DNA from: JACPVF01 sp964502095
GTDB lineage: Bacteria > Chloroflexota > Anaerolineae > Anaerolineales > Villigracilaceae
Assembly: GCA_964502095.1 (NCBI GenBank)
Contig: CAZCUF010000011.1
Span: forward strand, 1 to 64,000
DNA: 64,000 nt
Reading direction: 5' to 3'
Translations under genes and position numbers: made by a program
Part shown: positions 51,509 through 59,359 of the stretch, piece by piece
Layout of the letters: each line of letters starts with the position of its first letter
How positions within the stretch are numbered: the stretch's first letter is position 1
Notes under the pieces: model-generated
What the model saw: the letters and a program-made list of their open reading frames with translations, nothing else
Database searches by the model: none
Told to the model about the DNA's origin: nothing

Positions 51509-53305
51509 ATGACTCACACAATTACACCACCCGCCTACGTAACTCAATCTGAAGAACTCTACGATAAAGGCTATGATCCTAAAGTCGCGCGGCGGCTGTT
51601 CGGATACGCGCGGCCTTACTCGGGTCAATTGCTCATTGCCGCTGTTCTGATGTTTCTGGCTTCTGCCGCGGCGGTGGCCGGGCCTTATTTCGTAAAGGTT
51701 GCCATTGACAGCGGCCTGACCGCCAAAAATTACGATGCGTTACGATACACGGTGCTGGCTTATCTTGGCGCCGCCGTCGTGCAATGGGTTTCCACGTACT
51801 TCCGCGTGAATATCATGTCCTGGGTGGGGCAGGCGGTTATTTACGATCTGCGAACTGTCCTTTTTCAACATCTGCAACAACTTTCTTTGAGTTTTTACAG
51901 CCGCTATTCGGTCGGACGCGTCATCACGCGCGTCATCAACGATGTGGAGATTTTGCGCGACTTTCTGACCTGGGCTGTGCTGGCCGTTACGCGCGATTTA
52001 TTCACGCTGATCATGATCATCATTGTGATGCTCACCATGAATGTCCGCCTCGCGCTTCTGACCTTTAGCGTGCTTCCGTTTATGGTGCTGGCGACTCTGC
52101 TCTTTCGGCGTTTCTCGCGCGCGGCCTATCGTAAAGTGCGCGCCGCGATCTCGTGGGTGAATTCGGTTCTGGCGGAGAATGTCAACGGCGTGCGCGTGGT
52201 ACAGGCGTTCTCGCGCCAAATCTATAATTACAATAATTTTGCCGAATATGTAAATCGGTATCACCTCGAGCGCGCCATTGACGCGGCGCGCATTGCTTCG
52301 TTCTTCAGCCCGGTGGTGGACGTGCTCGGCGCGGTTGCCACTGCGCTGGTTGTGTGGGTTGGGGGAACGGCAGTATTGGGAGAGCAGATTACGGCGGGAG
52401 TGCTGGTCGCGTTCATTCTTTACATTGACCGATTCTTCGATCCCATCCGCGACCTGAGCCGCCGTTTCGACGCATTGCAATCCACTATGGCGGGCGGAGA
52501 GCGCATTCTGGCCCTGCTCGATACCGATGTGGATGTGCAGGATGCGCCTGACGCGCGCGACCTGCCTGTCATCAAGGGTGAAGTTCAGTTCGACCATGTG
52601 TCTTTCCATTACTCGGATGATCCTCAGCCGGTATTGACGGACATTGACTTGCGCGTACATCCCGGCGAGACCGTCGCCTTGGTCGGTGAAACCGGCGCGG
52701 GCAAAACTACGATCGTCAAATTACTCTCGCGTTTTCATGACCCAACCGTCGGCCGCGTGCTGGTGGATGGTCACGATCTGCGTGAAGTCACGCAGGCCAG
52801 TTTGCGCCGTCAGATGGGAATTGTGTTACAGGATCCGTTTCTATTCAACGGTTCGGTGCAGGAGAACATTTTGTTCGGTCGTTTGAGCGCGAACGACGGA
52901 GATGTGATCGCCGCGGCGCAGGCGGTAGGCGCGCACGAGTTTATTGTCCGCTTGAAAAACGGATACAACACCTCGGTCGAGGAAGGAGGCGTGTTGTTGT
53001 CCGTCGGCCAGCGGCAATTGCTGTCATTTGCGCGCGCTTTATTGGCGGATCCGCGCATCCTGATTCTCGACGAAGCTACCTCCAGCGTAGATACACAGAC
53101 CGAGCAAATCATCCAACGCGCGCTGGCGCGGCTATTGAAGGGGCGGACCGCGTTCGTGATCGCGCATCGCCTGTCTACCATTACGAGCGCCGATCGGATT
53201 GTTGTGATCGTGGGCGGGCGGATCGTGGAGCATGGAACACACGCGGAATTGCTGGAAAATAGGGGAACGTATTACGAGTTGTATCGCACGGGATTTCAGG
53301 AATGA
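51509..53305 (+). CDS. ABC exporter half-transporter B (degenerate signature)
   Basis: 598 residues from the ATG at 51509; a GTG two codons earlier is possible. Six helices after a 30-residue N-terminal arm, and an ATPase with Walker A GETGAGKTT, Walker B ILILDEATSSVD (full Glu) and a changed signature LLSVGQRQ in place of LSGGQ. Its weak signature faces the Asp-type Walker B of half A, so the degenerate site is consistent across both proteins. It starts 12 bases after half A. Confidence 0.9.
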   Translation: MTHTITPPAYVTQSEELYDKGYDPKVARRLFGYARPYSGQLLIAAVLMFLASAAAVAGPYFVKVAIDSGLTAKNYDALRYTVLAYLGAAVVQWVSTYFRVNIMSWVGQAVIYDLRTVLFQHLQQLSLSFYSRYSVGRVITRVINDVEILRDFLTWAVLAVTRDLFTLIMIIIVMLTMNVRLALLTFSVLPFMVLATLLFRRFSRAAYRKVRAAISWVNSVLAENVNGVRVVQAFSRQIYNYNNFAEYVNRYHLERAIDAARIASFFSPVVDVLGAVATALVVWVGGTAVLGEQITAGVLVAFILYIDRFFDPIRDLSRRFDALQSTMAGGERILALLDTDVDVQDAPDARDLPVIKGEVQFDHVSFHYSDDPQPVLTDIDLRVHPGETVALVGETGAGKTTIVKLLSRFHDPTVGRVLVDGHDLREVTQASLRRQMGIVLQDPFLFNGSVQENILFGRLSANDGDVIAAAQAVGAHEFIVRLKNGYNTSVEEGGVLLSVGQRQLLSFARALLADPRILILDEATSSVDTQTEQIIQRALARLLKGRTAFVIAHRLSTITSADRIVVIVGGRIVEHGTHAELLENRGTYYELYRTGFQE

Positions 53306-53344
53306 TCTTGAAGACGCGCTGACGAAAATCGAGATAATTGGCTC

Positions 53345-53373
53345 TTGCCTTACCCTGCCGATTTCCGTATACT
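53345..53373 (+). promoter_or_regulatory. Promoter TTGCCT-N17-TATACT of the STAND cassette
   Basis: Good -35 and -10 at an exact 17-base spacing, 44 bases before the first gene. The same TTGCCT -35 precedes tRNA-His. It separates the cassette from the ABC genes. Confidence 0.6.
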
Positions 53374-53416
53374 ATTAAAGTTCTTTTAGCCTTATTTAAC
53401 CGAATCGGAGAGAGCT

Positions 53417-53863
53417 ATGGATCCAATTACATTGGCCGCGTCTGTCACGACCCTGCTTGCGCCGTATCTTGCCAAGGCGGGAAAGGTATTGGCCGATAAG
53501 GCCGCCGAACAACTGCCCGGAGCAGTTGGCGCGTTGTGGGACAAAATTTCCCAAAGGTTCCAGTCCAAGCCTGCCGCGCAGGATGCGGTCGTAGATCTGG
53601 TGCAAAATCCGAGCGATCAGGATAATCAGGCCGCGTTCGAAACTCAACTGCGGAAGATGTTGAAGGATGACCCCGCCTTCCTGAAAGAATTATCCGATTT
53701 GACCGACAAGGCTCAACAGGAAACGATCAGGTTGCAGGGCAGTGGCGCGGTTGCGACGAATGGCGGTGTTGCGGCCGGGCAGGGCGGTGTGGCCGTCGGC
53801 GGAAACGTGCAAGGCAACATCGTGGTTGGCAACAATAATAAAGTTTCGAATAAACCGAAATAG
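53417..53863 (+). CDS. Small protein with C-terminal Gly/Asn motif, partner of the STAND protein
   Basis: 148 residues with GGAGAGAG before the ATG. Residues 1-105 are helical and charged (ITLAASVTTLLAPYLAKAGKVLADKA..., later LKELSDLTDKAQQETI). Residues 108-148 are Gly/Ala/Val/Asn-rich (VAAGQGGVAVGGNV, QGNIVVGNNNKV). The last piece matches the N-terminus of the next protein almost word for word (VEGNIVVGDNNFV). I infer a homotypic contact between the two, with this protein as adaptor or effector. No known family is claimed. Confidence 0.75.
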   Translation: MDPITLAASVTTLLAPYLAKAGKVLADKAAEQLPGAVGALWDKISQRFQSKPAAQDAVVDLVQNPSDQDNQAAFETQLRKMLKDDPAFLKELSDLTDKAQQETIRLQGSGAVATNGGVAAGQGGVAVGGNVQGNIVVGNNNKVSNKPK

Positions 53864-53875
53864 CTGTTCATCTGC

Positions 53876-53907
53876 CGCCCTGCCCTAAATCAGCAGGGCG
53901 CTTTTAT
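53876..53907 (+). terminator. Hairpin between the two STAND-cassette genes
   Basis: Stem CGCCCTGC/GCAGGGCG, 9-base loop, then CTTTTA, ending 6 bases before the next ATG. It may reduce expression of the second gene relative to the first. Confidence 0.65.
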
Positions 53908-53912
53908 TTCCT

Positions 53913-56291
53913 ATGGCAACTGTCAATGTGCAAGGTAACGTCGAAGGCAATATCGTCGTCGGCGATAATAACTTTGTAGTTAATACAAATTACGGCACGG
54001 TTGTATATAAGCAGGCCGAGCCGCGCGTTCAGGCGCGGAGTCTTTCACCCAAGGCGCCGCGCAGACCGCGCGGTTTTATCGGACGCAAAGCCGAGCTGGA
54101 GAAACTGGAAAGCTGGATTGCCGCTTCCGACCCGATCCTCCTGCACGGCATGGACGGTATGGGGAAGACCACGCTTGTCAAGCAGGCCGCTAACGGCGCC
54201 GCCGCGACTTCACAGCCCAATGGAGTTGTCTATCTCGAAGGCGTAGATGAAACCGGGCAGATGCTCGGCTTTGGGGATATTGTTCAACGCCTCTTCGATG
54301 CGTTGTTCGAGTCCGACCCTGCGCTCAAGGTGGACCTGACGACTGCGCGTACATATTTGAGCAATGTGCGCGCTTTGGTACTGCTCAACTCACTGACCCT
54401 CACAGACGACAATCTGCAAAAATTACTGGATCTGTTTCCGTCCGCGCCGATTCTGATCGCGGCCGAAGCCGGTTCGCGCCTCGACGCATTTCAGGACCTT
54501 TCGCTTTCACCGATGCCGCGTGCCGATGCGCTGGCTTTGTTCTTCGACCGCGCCGAATTGAAATTGGATGACGCCAACCAGGTTCCTGCCGATCGGATCG
54601 CTCAATTGCTGGATGATGTACCTGCCGCGCTGGCGATCGTTGCGAATGTGATCCGCGAAAAGGGACTCAAGCTGATAGACGTGCTGGACCAATTGCGCAC
54701 CGCGGCCGCCTCCTCGAAAGAAGCTGGGCGCGCCGCGCTCGAACGCGCCTGGGCTTTGATGTGGAATCAATTATCCGAGGATGAGCGCGGCATGATGACC
54801 ATGTCCGCCGCGGCCTTCGGCGTTTCTGTAGATCGAAAATGGCTGGAGGGCCTGGCGGGCGGAAAAGCTGTCAGCGGAAAATTAGAGTCGATGGAACTGT
54901 TGCAGGCTAATAGTCCGCGCCTGAGGCTGATGCCCGGCATGCGCGCCATGATGCTCGACCGCGTAAATCTTCAGTCGGCGCGCGAGCGCTGGCTGGAAGA
55001 AATGTCTTCCGCCATGGACGAACGATGGGACGATTTCGATTTCGTGGGGGATGAGCTGGGAAATTTAATTGGGTTGATCGAATGGTGCGCGGCCAACCGT
55101 AATTGGGCCAAGGTGATTTCGCTGGGACGAAAGCTCGACCCGTATCTTACCCTGCACGGCTTGTGGGATGTATGGCAGAGATTGCTCGGTCGTTTGTTGG
55201 AGGCCGCGCGCGCCTCAAAGGATCATTTATCGGAAGGCTGGGCTTTGCATCAGTTGGGTACGCGGGCTTTGGGAATGAACGACGCGCACACGGCCCGCAA
55301 TTTTTTGCAACAGGCTTGTGTGGTGCGCCGCGCCGCCAAAGATGAAGTTGGGCTGGCCTATAGCCAGCATAACCTGGGATTACTTGGGCCGGTTGCCGTT
55401 GCAAGGCCCGCAACCGTAAAGCGCGGATGGTTCGCGTGGCTGGTCGGCGGATTGGTGACCGCCGCGGCGCTGGGAGGGACGCTCCTCGGCGGCGCGGGAG
55501 CTATGCTCTTGAATCTGCTTTCGCCGCCCAGCGCGACCCCCACATTGACGGTCACTTGGACGCCAAGCTCAACGCATACACCGACTTTTACCGCCTCGGT
55601 GACTGCCTCAGCGACTCCTTCGCTCACCGCCTCGCCGACATCTACTGTGACGTTCACGCCAACGATGACAGACACCCCAACCGTTACGCCAACTCCGGTT
55701 TACACAATTTTACGCGGCACCGTGATTGACGATGTGGCTTGTTATTATGGGCCGGGCCGTATGTATTTGTATAAATATGGTCTCAAGCAAGGCGCGAATT
55801 TGAGTGTGCTGGGGATCAACCAAAACACCGCTGGCACATGGCTGTTAGTGGGGAACACATTCACTCTTTCCACGCGGCTATCGAATCCGTGTTGGGTGAG
55901 TTTGAAGAGCATGGATGTGGATGGAGATCTCGCCGGGCTCTTCCCGGCTTATCCTGATCAAACGCCTTTGCCGAAATCGCCGCTTTACCCGCCGCCGATG
56001 AACGTGATTGCCATCCGTAGCAAGGATCAGGTGACGATCACCTGGGATTACACCACCCCACTCCCGCCGGGTATGCGCGGAGATCACAGCACCAAGAGCC
56101 CGCTTTGGCTGGTCGAATTGTGGACGTGCCAGAAGGGCCGGCTGGTATTCACACCGATTGGCGCTTACGATTCGACAGTGATAATTACGGACGAGCCGGG
56201 CTGTTCCGAGGCGTCGCATGGGCGCGTGTATCTGGTCGACTCCGATGGCTACGATGGCCCATCTGCGATCAAGTGGCCGGGGTTCCAATAG
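53913..56291 (+). CDS. Membrane-spanning STAND (NB-ARC-like) NTPase with extracellular SH3-like domain
   Basis: 792 residues. N-terminal Gly/Asn/Val motif (about 1-26); NB-ARC-like domain (about 52-340) with Walker A GMDGMGKTT at 79-87. The Walker B position reads ALVLLNSL (about 154-161), lacking the acidic residues, and the sensor strand ILIAAEAGS lacks Arg. A helical TPR-like part follows (about 360-490), then one membrane helix (about 505-537), a Thr/Pro linker (538-595), an SH3-like domain (596-670) and a further beta domain. It could join an outside sensor to an inside signalling switch. No ribosome site is evident. Confidence 0.83.
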   Translation: MATVNVQGNVEGNIVVGDNNFVVNTNYGTVVYKQAEPRVQARSLSPKAPRRPRGFIGRKAELEKLESWIAASDPILLHGMDGMGKTTLVKQAANGAAATSQPNGVVYLEGVDETGQMLGFGDIVQRLFDALFESDPALKVDLTTARTYLSNVRALVLLNSLTLTDDNLQKLLDLFPSAPILIAAEAGSRLDAFQDLSLSPMPRADALALFFDRAELKLDDANQVPADRIAQLLDDVPAALAIVANVIREKGLKLIDVLDQLRTAAASSKEAGRAALERAWALMWNQLSEDERGMMTMSAAAFGVSVDRKWLEGLAGGKAVSGKLESMELLQANSPRLRLMPGMRAMMLDRVNLQSARERWLEEMSSAMDERWDDFDFVGDELGNLIGLIEWCAANRNWAKVISLGRKLDPYLTLHGLWDVWQRLLGRLLEAARASKDHLSEGWALHQLGTRALGMNDAHTARNFLQQACVVRRAAKDEVGLAYSQHNLGLLGPVAVARPATVKRGWFAWLVGGLVTAAALGGTLLGGAGAMLLNLLSPPSATPTLTVTWTPSSTHTPTFTASVTASATPSLTASPTSTVTFTPTMTDTPTVTPTPVYTILRGTVIDDVACYYGPGRMYLYKYGLKQGANLSVLGINQNTAGTWLLVGNTFTLSTRLSNPCWVSLKSMDVDGDLAGLFPAYPDQTPLPKSPLYPPPMNVIAIRSKDQVTITWDYTTPLPPGMRGDHSTKSPLWLVELWTCQKGRLVFTPIGAYDSTVIITDEPGCSEASHGRVYLVDSDGYDGPSAIKWPGFQ

Positions 56292-56555
56292 GAATCCCGC
56301 GCTCGCTGTATTTCAAGTTTTCACGATAAAATCGAAGCGTTTGATCATTGCGAGCCAAATCGTCTTTGCGATTTTGGCGCTTTGTAATTTTGTGCGAATC
56401 GAATAAGAGAGTGTTAAGTCCGTATCGTCCCTCTTCGGATACGCGGATTTCTCGGAAGTCATGGGAAAAAAGACGGAATCATAAACGGCTTGCCGCAGAA
56501 GCCAGTGAGCCTCGTGTTGTTCGTGCTTAAAACCCGAAGTTGAGAGATGCCCTCC

Positions 56556-59096
56556 ATGGAAAATTGCCGCCTGTTCATGAACACCGCCATGCGAAAAATA
56601 TTCTTGACGATAATCGTTTTTCCCTTTCTTGCCGCCTGCCAGCCTCAGGCAGTTCCGACTCCCGTGCCGACCACAGTTGCCGCCGGTCCGAGCTCGCCTT
56701 TGGATGGAAATTGGAACGCACAAGGGCAGGATTCGAACGGGTTGAAGTTCGAGATCAATTTCATTGTGCGCGCTGAAAAACTGGCGGGGTTTTCGTACAA
56801 CTTTATCGGCACCGATGGAATTCCCTGTTATTCCTTTCAATTCGTAAACATGCCTCCCGAACGACAAATTGCGATTCAATCGAATCGAGCCGCCGCCTCA
56901 TTGGGATCGGACTCCCTCGAAATTGTTTTTACAAACGATCAATCTGCTTCGGGCCGCAGTGAAATCCATTGGCATGAACGTAATCCGCGCTGTAACGGCG
57001 ATTATGATGTGACTTGGAGCGCGGTCAGGCAGGCGGCCCCTGTTGCGCAGGCGACCCAATCCACTCAGCCGCCGCAATCTCAGGCCCCGCATCCATTCCA
57101 GACCCTGATCCAGATTCTGGTCTTTGGCCTCTCCAACGGCGCAGTACTGGCGCTGAATGCCATCGGCGTGACCCTGATCTACAGTACGGTGCGCGTGCTG
57201 AATCTTGCGCATGGCGATGTTTTCGCGTTGACGACCGCCCTGGTCACCTCGTTGATTAACTTTATCGGCGTACAGCGAAGCTGGCCGCCGTTACAAATCG
57301 CAGGAATTCTGTTAATGGCTTTGTGCGCGGCCATGGTTTTGGGCGCACTCCTTAGCATGGGCGTTGACCAATTCGGATTCAGGCCCTTCCGCGGCGCGTC
57401 CCAGCTTGCGCCGTTGATCGCCACTTTGGGCATTTCATTTATTCTGTATCAGGGGTCGCTGATCTGGCGCACATTTCAGGGATCGTGGATTCCGGGCGAG
57501 CATCGCAGTGTGCCGGGCTTGCCGGAAGTGCCCACCGACGGCATCCCAAATCTTTTGCCTGAAATCAATCTGGCGGCGAAACTGGGCTTCTCGAATCTTG
57601 TGATTCGCTTCAGCGACGTGTTTGTCCTGTTCATGGCTATCGCGTTCGTGCTATTGGCCATCTGGTTCCTCAAAAAGACTTATACGGGCCGCGCGATCCG
57701 CGCTTTGGCGCAGAATCAGGAACTGGCGCAGATTCTCGGCATCAACATCAATGCCGCGATTCGAAATGCCTTTGCTGTCGGCGGGGCCTTTGCGGGCGCG
57801 GCCGCCTTTATCTTTGCGCTGTATTATTCGCGTCCGTTCGGCGCGGCCGGCGCGCAAAGCGGCTTGATCGCTTTCGCGGCCGCGCTGTTGGGCGGCATTG
57901 GCTCACCGGTTGGCGCACTGCTGAGCGGGTTGACCATGGGCGTTTTCTCCTCGCTTAGCGATTACTATCTCAGCGCGCAATGGACGCCGTTTTTTGTTTT
58001 GGCATTGCTGGTGATCCTGCTTGCCTGGCGGCCAACGGGCCTCGCCTCTGTGGAAGGCGCGGAAACGGAATCCGCTTCCACGCGCGATTCGGTCATTTTA
58101 ACGGCGGCTAATTCGGGGTCCCGAACGAATCGCTGGCTGGTCATCCTGCTGATTGCTTTGGGCGCGTTTCCTATTCTTTCGGGCTGGTTTCATTGGGGCG
58201 GGCAGATCATCCTGCGCACGGTGGAAGTTTTTATTTTGCTGGCGTTGGGTTTGAATCTGGCGCTGGGTTTGGCGGGCTTGCTGGATTTCGGCTTCGCGGC
58301 CAGTTTTGGGTTAGGCGCCTATGCGGGCGCATTATTGAGTCATTATGATGCTGTGGTGGCCTTGTTGGTGGGCGCGGGCGCGGCAAGTCTGCTTGGATGG
58401 CTCAAAGGCGGCCTGGCGTTTCGTTTGCGAGGAGATTTTTTGGCAGTGGCCACCCTCGCGCTGGGACTCATGGTGCGGCAGGCGGCGATCAACTTGCACG
58501 ACCTGACGGGCGGGGCGGGCGGCTTTGGCGGTTTCCCTGCGCCTCATTTCCTGGACTTTAGCCTGGCAGACCCGACGATCAAGTTTTATCTCGTCTTTGT
58601 GTTTGTTGTGCTTATCTCGCTGGCGAGTCAGCGTTTGATGCGCTCGCGCACGGGCCGCGCTTGGGTGGCCTCCAGCGAAGACGAATCTGCCGCACAAGCC
58701 TCCGGTGTGAATGTGGGCCGGGAACGTATGTGGGCTTTGATCTTCAGTTCCGCTCTGGCAGGGTTGGCCGGTGCGCTGTACGCGGGAACGTTTTCGTATG
58801 TGGACCCTGAGACGATGTCGTTTCAAACCACTTCCTTGATTCTGACGATGGTGATTCTCGGCGGGGCGGGGAATGTGCCCGGCCTGTTGATCGGCGCGGC
58901 GGCCATTGTGCTGTACGATAAAGTTTTCGTGACCAAAGTGGCCGATCTGGTCGCGCTGATCTGGCCGCATAATCTTAGTATCGGAAATATCGGCTCCGCG
59001 CCGGATATTCGCGGGGCGAGCTTCTTCAATTTTGGAATTGCTTTGTATTTGACGGTGCTTCTCAGGGCGCGCAGAAGAAAAGAACGGCGTGAGTGA
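56556..59096 (+). CDS. Lipoprotein domain fused to LivH and LivM branched-chain amino-acid permeases
   Basis: About 846 residues. The N-terminus is a lipoprotein signal (MRKIFLTIIVFPFLAAC; Cys about 28), then a soluble domain of about 130 residues, a linker (APVAQATQSTQPPQ), a LivH-type permease (about 185-480) and a LivM-type permease (about 520-835; GLNLALGLAGLLDFGFAA, FRLRGDFLAVATLALG, EDESAAQASGVN). Both halves of the ABC permease are thus one chain. No LivF, LivG or LivJ gene is nearby. Starts at 56547, 56580 or 56589 are alternatives; 56556 has GAGAG at the best distance. Confidence 0.88.
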   Translation: MENCRLFMNTAMRKIFLTIIVFPFLAACQPQAVPTPVPTTVAAGPSSPLDGNWNAQGQDSNGLKFEINFIVRAEKLAGFSYNFIGTDGIPCYSFQFVNMPPERQIAIQSNRAAASLGSDSLEIVFTNDQSASGRSEIHWHERNPRCNGDYDVTWSAVRQAAPVAQATQSTQPPQSQAPHPFQTLIQILVFGLSNGAVLALNAIGVTLIYSTVRVLNLAHGDVFALTTALVTSLINFIGVQRSWPPLQIAGILLMALCAAMVLGALLSMGVDQFGFRPFRGASQLAPLIATLGISFILYQGSLIWRTFQGSWIPGEHRSVPGLPEVPTDGIPNLLPEINLAAKLGFSNLVIRFSDVFVLFMAIAFVLLAIWFLKKTYTGRAIRALAQNQELAQILGININAAIRNAFAVGGAFAGAAAFIFALYYSRPFGAAGAQSGLIAFAAALLGGIGSPVGALLSGLTMGVFSSLSDYYLSAQWTPFFVLALLVILLAWRPTGLASVEGAETESASTRDSVILTAANSGSRTNRWLVILLIALGAFPILSGWFHWGGQIILRTVEVFILLALGLNLALGLAGLLDFGFAASFGLGAYAGALLSHYDAVVALLVGAGAASLLGWLKGGLAFRLRGDFLAVATLALGLMVRQAAINLHDLTGGAGGFGGFPAPHFLDFSLADPTIKFYLVFVFVVLISLASQRLMRSRTGRAWVASSEDESAAQASGVNVGRERMWALIFSSALAGLAGALYAGTFSYVDPETMSFQTTSLILTMVILGGAGNVPGLLIGAAAIVLYDKVFVTKVADLVALIWPHNLSIGNIGSAPDIRGASFFNFGIALYLTVLLRARRRKERRE

Positions 59097-59128
59097 GCCG
59101 ACCATGCAATGCGACTTTCCGAGCTCTC

Positions 59129-59157
59129 TTGACCGATACGGGCTCGTCGGCTAGAAT
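59129..59157 (+). promoter_or_regulatory. Promoter TTGACC-N17-TAGAAT of a short leader transcript
   Basis: Near-consensus boxes with a 17-base spacer. A transcript from about 59164 would carry the 20-codon frame and both terminators before the RIO kinase gene. Confidence 0.7.
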
Positions 59158-59197
59158 TCCGGCACTGCCATTCTCGAAAGGAGGTACGTCACAACCG

Positions 59198-59260
59198 ATG
59201 AAAGCCATCCTGGTTCTTTACTCAGCTGTTGTTAGCGCGCCTCCTGCCGGGTCGATTTAG
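59198..59260 (+). CDS. 20-residue leader peptide upstream of the RIO kinase
   Basis: Frame MKAILVLYSAVVSAPPAGSI. It has a promoter at ideal spacing, a consensus ribosome site (AAAGGAGGT, 59177-59185) and a terminator 20 bases after the stop: the set expected of an attenuation leader. Codons 13-15 (AGCGCGCCT, 59234-59242) are exactly complementary to AGGCGCGCT at 59286-59294, which covers the end of the left arm and loop of the first terminator. The Ser-Ala-Pro-Pro end could slow ribosomes. Regulation of the downstream gene is inferred. Confidence 0.65.
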   Translation: MKAILVLYSAVVSAPPAGSI

Positions 59261-59279
59261 TTCATTTTGATTCTCCTCG

Positions 59280-59310
59280 AACCGCAGGCGCGCTTGTCCT
59301 GCGGTTTTTT
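59280..59310 (+). terminator. First leader terminator
   Basis: Perfect stem AACCGCAGG/CCTGCGGTT with a 9-base loop and T-tail, located between the leader peptide and the RIO kinase start. Confidence 0.82.
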
Positions 59311-59318
59311 GATTCCCG

Positions 59319-59342
59319 CCGCAGGGCCGACCTGTGGTTTTT
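59319..59342 (+). terminator. Second, near-identical leader terminator
   Basis: Stem CCGCAGG/CCTGTGG (one G-U pair) with a 5-base loop followed by TTTTTA. It repeats the stem of the first terminator and ends 18 bases before the kinase ATG. The two could also exchange arms. Confidence 0.6.
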
Positions 59343-59359
59343 ATTTAAGGAAAATCAAG

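Noticed and set aside
56292..56546. Gap of 255 bases before the LivHM fusion, with a 60-codon frame at 56348-56530
   Set aside because: The frame has no ribosome site and an arginine-rich composition like a shadow frame; no hairpin or clear promoter was seen in the gap.
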